Shown here one piece after another: positions 57,517 through 64,000 of a DNA stretch of 64,000 nt (position 1 is the stretch's first letter; every line of letters starts with the position of its first letter). The translations under genes and the position numbers were made by a program. This DNA comes from Atherinomorus stipes (lineage: Eukaryota; Chordata; Actinopteri; Atheriniformes; Atherinidae). The notes under the pieces were generated by a model that did not search any database, was not told the origin of the DNA, and saw only the letters and a list, made by a program, of their open reading frames with translations. The stretch is taken from assembly GCA_023101725.1 (NCBI GenBank), contig JALJCO010003095.1, forward strand, positions 1 to 64,000, given 5' to 3'.

Positions 57517-58863
57517 GTGTGTGGGGGGGGTACACGGAGGTGTTGGGTAGGGCTGGGCGGTGTGGGCGGAGGTTCGTATCTCGGTATTCGTGCCGGGCAT
57601 CTTGGTGTCGGTGTGGTGCGGTGTGGCTGCGGGTTGGTTGGGGGCCGGGCGCTTTGGTGGGGGGTGCGGTTTTGTTTGTGGCTTCCGGGGCTTTTTATGC
57701 GGGGCGGGCGCAGGGGGGATCTGTATCTTGTATGTGGTTGCTCTTGCGGTATTGATGTCTTGGGTGCCCGTGTCTCGATGTGGGGGCGGTGACGGTATAT
57801 CTTTCAGCCCTAGTGTTGGGGTAGGTGTGTGGGGAGTGTGTGTGTGAGCGTGGTGGCGGGGGTAGGGGGTGGTAGAGGTGGTGGCGCCCTGGTGTCAGGT
57901 GTATGGGGCAGGGACTTTGGGGTGGGGGCTGGCCTGCCCTGGGGGGCGTCATCTGGGGGGTCCGGTCCTCCTGGGTTTCGGTTGGGCCGCCCGGGTCCGG
58001 GGGGGGGGGGGGGGGGGGCTGCTCCTCGGCGCTTGGGCCCTGGGCCCGGCGCTGTCCCTGCCCCAGGGACGGCCGGCAGCCGGTGGGATCAGCAGCTGCT
58101 GGTCTTGGTCCGCTGGGGCCTGGGCCCCCAGACCGTGGGGCGCTCCGGCTGGGGCTGCCCTTTGCCGCCCTTCGGGGGATGCATGTCCGCTCTTTGGGGA
58201 GGGGGTAGCTGGGATCTGGGCCTCTGGGTGGCTGCTGGGGGCCTGGGTCGTGAGCCTTGCGGGCTTCCTCCTCCTTGCAGAGACGAGGCTGCATCTGCAT
58301 GACTGTATCACCACGGAGCACCCTTTATTATGCATGTTGACACTGTGACACTACTTCCCATTGCGATGACTAGGTTGTACCTCTTCTCTACTTCCCATTG
58401 CGATGACTAGGTTGTACCTCTTCTCTGCGTAGTTCTGCGTGTGTTTGTGTGTGTTTGTATGATCTGAGGATATTTAAGCCACCTGCAGGTCCTCCTGTAG
58501 GGGATTGCTTGTTTTGTTTTCCAACAGAGACCTTGGTTGTTTAGGGATCGCGGTACAGATGTACCAGTGAACTGTGTAAGTGGATTCATGTTTTCTCTCC
58601 TCTCTCTCTTCCTCTTCCTTACTTCTCTCTCTCTGTTTCACTTTCTATCATTACCTCTGTTAACTTTCATTTCTCCCTTGTCAGGCCCAGCAGTATGAAA
58701 TGGAATGGTGCAATAGACAAATGTTTAAATAAAGAAATAAAATGAATAAACATGATATCAAGTGGAGCCTTATATTCATAAAGCTCCGCTTGATAAAGCA
58801 AAACTGTTCAACAGAATAAAGCAATCAGATTTCCATTCTGCTTGCTTCGATGCTGGACAGGAT

Positions 58864-58868
<5 letters not shown>
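57517..58868 (+). other. G-rich 3' region of the LINE
   Basis: The first 0.8 kb is extremely G-rich on the sense strand, with runs of up to 16-18 G (around 58001). It is followed by a two-unit 37-bp repeat, a CTCTC tract, and AATAAAGAAATAAAATG near 58728. The same sequence occurs at 41986-43449. Predicted frames are compositional artefacts. Confidence 0.85.
58354..58427 (+). repeat. 37-bp minisatellite, two units
   Basis: Units begin at 58354 and 58391 and are both of the GCGATGACT type. The partner at 42821-43005 has five. Confidence 0.95.
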
Positions 58869-58897
<29 letters not shown>

Positions 58898-58899
<2 letters not shown>

Positions 58900-59060
58900 A
58901 AGACCTGGAATCAGCAGGTACAGTTGTTTCAGAGAAAACAAGAAGTAATGCATTCAACCGCCATGGCCTTCATGCACACACACCATGCAAGAGGACCCTC
59001 CTTTGTCCTGCCACATATGTGTGCACTACTTGGGTTGTTGCCAACATCTGGTAAAAATGT
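58898..59060 (+). pseudogene. Tc1-like transposon, right part (split by the LINE)
   Basis: After the duplicated GAAAGACCTGGAATC the transposase frame continues as AGTVVSEKTRSNAFNRHGLH and HTPCKRTLLCP, the region after the DNA-binding domain. It decays or is deleted after about 59060; no DDE residues or right terminus were identified. Confidence 0.8.
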
Positions 59061-59410
59061 CATGCTAGAAATATATTTTCTGAGAAAAATGTTGACATGT
59101 TTAATACTTTTTTCCCTGCTGTATACAGTGTATCTCAATTTTGTGCTAATGCAAGGAGATTAATCAGCAAAATTAATGCATTGATTTCATTAACAACTAT
59201 TAACAACTATCACTCTTGCCATAACTTGGCATCATCTCAGTGCAGAAGCAGTTCTTTGCTTTACAGGTGCTTTTCCACAGCTGTGAACATACTGTGATCC
59301 ACCAAAAATCACTAAACATTGTGACAGTTTTCCAGCCTTACATTTAAAGGATGGCCAACAACCTACTTGATATATCACACAATTAAACACTCAGTTATGT
59401 GTGTGTGTGC
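59061..59410. other. No gene recognised
   Basis: AT-rich with a short (GT)n near 59400. Nothing supported. Confidence 0.5.
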
Positions 59411-59933
59411 TGTCCTCACCACACGTAACCATGTGAGGCTAGACAGCCAGCTAACACAAAGCAAAAAGACAAAAATGAAAAAAGCTCTCTCCACACAAGG
59501 TTTGCTTTTCTTGATCGCTGGAGATCTTTTTTATGTATAGTTGTCTTTCCGTAATATTTCTTTTTTTCCGTAAAAAGACTTAAGTTTTCCAAGGCACGAG
59601 CGTGTAGAACACATTTGGCGTATAAGAGTCGTTTCCTCACTGATTTCTCTCGAACAACTAGCTCACCACGTTGCCGGAGTAAAAACAACAAAGATTGTCG
59701 CTAAGGTGAGAGCACTCACTCGCTTGCGCAACTGAGCATACATTTTAACAAAGAGTTTTTAAAGAAAAAGATGTGTCACCCTGATTAAATCTGAAATCCA
59801 AAACATTTTTTAAAACTGTTTTTAGCATGAAATAACATACTTTTACTATCAACTTATTTATTACTATTTTTTTAAATGTAAATTATTCACACCATGAACT
59901 AATTATTCCTGTCTTTTCCCAAAAGACATAACA
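59411..59933 (-). mobile_element. Probable 3' LTR of the BEL/Pao element
   Basis: On the reverse strand the LTR would start TGTTATGTCTTTTGGG at 59933, directly after a purine-rich tract, as expected for a 3' LTR. The far end is placed at a ...GAGGACA terminus near 59411, but this is a guess because the 5' LTR is outside the window. No 5-bp duplication could be tested. Confidence 0.5.
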
Positions 59934-59943
59934 CTCCCCGCTT
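59934..59943 (-). promoter_or_regulatory. Polypurine tract of the BEL/Pao element
   Basis: AAGCGGGGAG on the reverse strand lies immediately before the presumed LTR start and would prime plus-strand synthesis. Confidence 0.55.
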
Positions 59944-60018
59944 GATATAATCACATTATATCACTACATCAATACAATCTTCTTTGACACATTTTGGTCT
60001 TTCAATATCAGAGAACAT

Positions 60019-63000
60019 TCACTCAGTCTCTGACAGCAAAACAACAATCTCTGACACTGGTCTGAGGAACACTTTAACAGTCCCATCTTGTACGATCCGC
60101 ACTTCCACTTTGCGGACCCTCCTGTCGCTGCTGGGAAATGTTTTTGTTATTAGTCCCATGGGCCATTCATTCCTGCTGACTCGGGAGTCTTTTAGCAGGA
60201 CAACATCTCCTTCTTTGACGTTGGGTCTAGTTTCAGTCCATTTCACACGTCTTTGCAAGGTTGATAAGTACTCTCCTCGCCACCTTTTCCAAAAAGTATC
60301 GGCAAGGTGCTGAACATGTTTCCACTGTTTCCCAAACAACTGTCCCGATGAAAAGTTCCCAGATGGAGCAGAAACAGCACTCACTTTTGAGTCAGTAACA
60401 TTGCTGGAGTGAGTACTGCAGGACTGTCAGGGTCGGTGGATATGGGGACAAGAGGCCTTGCATTAATAATTGCCATCACCTCGGCCATAAAGGTGCTTAA
60501 GACCTCATGAGTGAGACGCAATTGTTCAGTTTGTGACAGCATTGCATCTAGAATGCGCCTGGCAACCCCTATGAGCCGCTCCCAGGAGCCTCCCATGTGG
60601 GACGCGTGAGGGGGTTGAATGTCCAGCTGCATCCTCTCTCTTGCAGGAACTTTCTTACTGCTGTGTTTGCTGAATCTAACCCGAGTTCCTTACAAGCTCC
60701 TACAAAATTTGTGCCTCTGTCTGAACGTAGGAGCTTGACTGGGCCACGCACAGAGAAAAACCTTCTCAATGCATTAATAAAACTGTCAGTAGTCATACTC
60801 TCAATCAGTTCAATATGTACGGCCCTGGTAGACATGCATGTGAACAAGACAGCCCAGCGTTTGCTCTGGGCACAACCACCTCTTGTCCGACGTGATACAA
60901 TTGTCCACGGCCCAAACACATCCAAGCCTACTGTGGTGAAAGGTGGTTCAGGGGTGACTCGGTCTGGAGGCAAGTCTGCCATTTTCTGGGCCTGCATTTT
61001 GCCTCGCAATTTGCGACACGTGACACACTTGTAGATGACAGAGGATACAAGGCGTTTACCTCCAACTATCCAGAATCCAGCACCACGGATAGCTCCCTCG
61101 GTTATGTGTCTCCCTTGATGAGCCACTTGTTTGTGGAAGTGTCTTATGAGTAGCATGGTGACATGGCTGGTGGATGGGACAATCAGAGGGTGTTTTTCGT
61201 TCTCTGTGAGGTCAGCAGAGGAGAGACGCCCACCGACTCGTAAGAGGTTGCCTTTGTCCACTACAGGATTGAGCTTTTTGAGTTTGTCAAGTTTTCTGTT
61301 TGTTTGGTTTCCTCTTTTAAGCTCTTCAAATGTTTCTTTGTAAGTGTCATGTTGGACGGCTTGGATGATAACTACTCTGGCTTGTGTGAGTTCTTGGATG
61401 CTTGGAGTTTCACAGAAACTTTTCCATCCCTTTTGTCCATTTGTCTTGTGTTTGAAGGAGGCAACGATGTGAATAAGTCTGGCTATGACTCTGCACAGTG
61501 AGGTCCAACTGGAAAATCTCTCAAAACGGTCAGAACCTAGCTGTGGCTCTGTAGTTGTAGTTTTCAGTACTTTAACCTCTTGACGTATTTCTCTGTCATT
61601 TTCTGGTTCGATGAGTGCAAAGGAACTGGTGTAGGGTGGTTCTGCGTGTGTCTCAGAATGCAAAAAGTGTGGACCTGAGAACCATGTACTGTTCTGCAGG
61701 TCAGCTGCTGGCATAAATCTTGTGGCTTGGTCAGCTGGATTCAGGTCAGTCGGCACGTACTGCCACTGGCTTGGGTGCGTGGACGCTCTAATGCGTGTGA
61801 CCCTGTTGGCAACATACATGTAAAATCGTTTAGAATTGTTGTTTATGTAACCTAACATGATTCTACTGTCGGTGTAAAATGTCACATTGTCCACTTTAAT
61901 GTCCAGCTCATCTCTGATCAGCTCAAACATTTCTACCGCAAGCACAGCAGCACAGAGTTCTAGGCGTGGTATCGTGTGTGCGGGGCGGGGTGCAAGTTTA
62001 GATTTCCCCATTACAAACCCAACCTGACACTGACCTTCACTGTCAACTGTACGCAGATAAGCTACTGCCCCTATAGCGACAGTGGACGCATCAGAGAAAA
62101 TGCACAGCTCTTTTACTTTCATTGTGTTTAACGTACCTGGCCTGTAGCACCTTGGTATTTGGAGGTTTTCAAGAGCTTGCAAAGAGTCTTTCCATAAGAC
62201 CCACATCTCATGCTTTTCAGGCGGTAGGGGGGTGTCCCAGTCTCTCTCATCAGATGATAGCTCCCTGAGTAGTGCTTTGCCCTGCATTATTATGGGAGCA
62301 ACAAAGCCTAGAGGGTCGTAGAGGCTGTTGACTGTAGACAACACTCCCCTGCGTGTGAATGGTTTAGTCTCATCCGATACCCTGTAGGTGAAACTGTCAG
62401 ATTGTAGGTCCCAGCAGAGTCCCAGGCTTCTCTGTACTGGGAGGGGGTCTACTCCTAGATCTAGATCTTTCAAATCCTTTGCACGATCCTCTGCAGGGAA
62501 AGCTTCCATGACTTGACTGCAGTTTGATGCCACTTTGTGAAGGCGTAGGTTTGACTCTGCTAACATGTTTTGCGTTCTCCTGAGCAGGTCAATCGCTTCC
62601 TCTGGTGTAGCAACTGACGTGAGGCCGTCATCAACATAAAACTGGCGCTCAACAAACTGTCTTGTATCGGAGCCATGTTCTCTTTCACCCTGCTGTGCTG
62701 CCCGTCTCATGCAGTAAATGGCCACAGCAGGTGACGGGCTGTTTCCAAATACGTGCACTTTCATTCTGAACTCAACAATGTTTTTAGTAATGTCATTGTC
62801 TTTGTACCACAGATAGCGCAAATAGTCCCTGTGGTCTTCGCGCACAACAAAACAGTAGAACATTTGTTGCACATCAGCTGTCAGGGCTATAGGTTCTTTA
62901 CGAAAGCGCAACAGCACTCCTAACAGAGAGTTGTTCAAATCCGGCCCACTCAGAAGCACTTGGTTTAGGGATGTTCCATCACACTCCGCACTAGAATCAA

Positions 63001-64000
63001 ACACGACCCGTATTTGTTCTGGCTTCTGAGGGTGGTATACACCGAACGTGGGCAAATACCAGTGTTCTTTACCTTCAGGCAGGGGGGGAGCAGGCTCTGC
63101 TTGATCATTATCCAACATTTTCTGCATGAACTGGATGTAATGATCTCTCATCTCTGGTTTCTTTTCTAGAGTCTTTCGGAGAGAGCAGAGGCGTTTTAGG
63201 GTTTGCTCTTTGTTGTTTGGCAGCTTTCTTCTTGGAGAGCGAAAGGGTAAAGGTGCAACCCAGCTGTTTTCCTGATTTTGACTAACTTCATTGTCCATTA
63301 TGGTCAAGAATGTTTTGTCATCCATAGACAGTGCTTGTTTGTCATCACAGTCTGATCTAACAAACACAGAGTGTCCTAAGTTGTCTGTGTCACAGGTGAT
63401 GTCCAAACTGGCCCCATAATGTTCTTTAACGTGGATTACATTAGGGCAGGGCTTAAAGTGGGACACACGGCCGTTATGTAGAACGTGTGTTTTGTAGACA
63501 CTGACCTCTGACTGACTGTGTGTTTTTCCTACACACACCTCCCCTACAATGACCCAACCTAGGTCTAGCCTTTGGGCATAAGGTGCGTTATCAGGCCCAT
63601 CAAGTTGCTCACGTACCTTATGGACTCTGAGGATGTCCCCACCCAGGAGCAACAGGATTGGAGCATAGTGGTCGACGGGTTGGATTTTGTCCACAAGTGG
63701 GAGTAGATGAGGATGGTGCTGTGCGATTTCCGGAGAGGGTATTTCAGTTCTGTCGTCCGGAACAGAGTCACATTCGATCAGGGGGGGTAGCTGGATGTTG
63801 ACCTTTTCATCCATGGACTCGAGGCAGAAGTTGACAGCTCTCCTTCCAAATGTTTTTGCTTTTCCAGAACAAGTCTTTAAGGTATATGGAGTGGGTCTAG
63901 CTTCTATGTTAAAAAGGCTAAAAAACTCAGACTTAGCTAATGACCTGTTGGATTGTTCATCTATCACAGCATACATTTTGATAGCTTTCTCCTTCTGATC
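60019..64000 (-). pseudogene. BEL/Pao retrotransposon pol, 3' part, two frame breaks
   Basis: One long reverse-strand frame (60569-63976, open to the window edge) and two shorter ones make up pol. In order: an aspartic-protease-type region (YAVIDEQSNRSLA at the start), reverse transcriptase with IRVVFDSSAE, ALTADVQQMFY and the catalytic RQFYVDDGLTS (about residue 446), RNase H-like region (CIFSDAS, TFYTDSRIMLGY), and integrase. The integrase has its His-His-Cys-Cys finger (HKQVAHQG ... CVTCRKLRGK) and core acidic motifs (VGLDVFGPW, LRSDRGTNF). The frame shifts by one base near 60610, in a five-base G/C run. It shifts again near 60384, before the C-terminal segment (60019-60384) typical of BEL integrases. 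These breaks inactivate this copy as read. Gag and the 5' LTR would lie beyond the right edge. Confidence 0.9.

Larger units (their letters stand above)
52581..58896 (+). mobile_element. L1/Tx1-type LINE, apparently full length, 6.3 kb
   Basis: Order: 5' untranslated region (52581-52740), ORF1, a 0.4 kb spacer, ORF2 with endonuclease and reverse transcriptase, a G-rich 3' region, poly(A) (58869-58896). The element is bounded by GAAAGACCTGGAATC at 52566-52580 and again at 58898-58912, a perfect 15-bp target duplication with poly(A) at the 3' side. This is the mark of target-primed reverse transcription. ORFs are interrupted by about three single-base shifts only. The clade assignment rests on the ORF2 motifs and the two-ORF layout; Tx1-like versus other L1 was not tested by phylogeny. 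Confidence 0.9.

Noticed and set aside
60597..61034. 145-codon forward frame
   Set aside because: Antisense shadow of the BEL/Pao integrase.

Overview
This window looks like a gene-poor, transposon-rich piece of a teleost fish nuclear genome. The main reasons are the families present: a Rex3 (RTE-type) LINE, L2 and L1/Tx1-type LINEs, several Tc1-like transposons, hAT and PIF/Harbinger miniature elements, a piggyBac fragment, a THAP-domain DNA transposon, tRNA-derived SINEs, and a BEL/Pao LTR retrotransposon. Long (TA)n and (GGAT)n tracts and an AT-rich background fit the same picture. I found no host protein-coding gene, rRNA or intact tRNA. Every long open frame that makes sense belongs to a mobile element, so the window is probably intergenic or a large intron.

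Layout. 0-9 kb: a GTCCCAATTC-ended miniature element, a LINE tail, an internally deleted Tc1 copy, a 1.07 kb inverted-repeat element, a frameshifted Rex3 LINE (5.9-7.7 kb) and a hAT-type miniature element with an 8-bp target duplication. 9-20 kb: mostly unrecognised AT-rich sequence with hairpins, a 33-bp palindrome, a pair of dispersed direct repeats and a pyrimidine-rich tract. 20-29 kb: Tc1 remnants, a second Rex3 copy carrying a 336-bp PIF/Harbinger-type insertion with TTA duplications, another TTA-flanked miniature element, a 1.47 kb long-inverted-repeat element holding a tRNA-like pol III box pair, and a 990-bp mariner-type miniature element. 29.9-39.8 kb: an internally deleted L2 LINE abutting a reverse-strand piggyBac transposase fragment, a second copy of the deleted Tc1 element, a THAP-domain transposon remnant, a 1.58 kb Tc1 element and a SINE. 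40-45 kb: a 2.8 kb very GC-rich block ending in poly(A). Its last 1.5 kb is the same sequence as the 3' end of the L1/Tx1 LINE further right.

52.6-58.9 kb is the best-resolved element. It is an apparently full-length L1/Tx1-type LINE with ORF1, an endonuclease-reverse transcriptase ORF2, an unusual G-rich 1.4 kb 3' region and a poly(A) tail. A 15-bp target duplication flanks it, and it sits inside a Tc1-like transposase gene whose reading frame resumes exactly on the other side. Its ORFs are broken by only about three single-base shifts. 59.4-64.0 kb holds the 3' part of a reverse-strand BEL/Pao element (protease, reverse transcriptase, RNase H, integrase, probable 3' LTR), which runs off the right edge.

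The genes do not form a host pathway. They are layered generations of selfish elements, with nesting that gives relative ages (Tc1 older than L1/Tx1; Rex3 copy older than the PIF element). I did not find convincing evidence of a new biological system. The most useful leads are the near-intact L1/Tx1 family with its GC-rich minisatellite-bearing 3' end, the THAP transposon, and a few non-repeat stretches that look like conserved non-coding elements.
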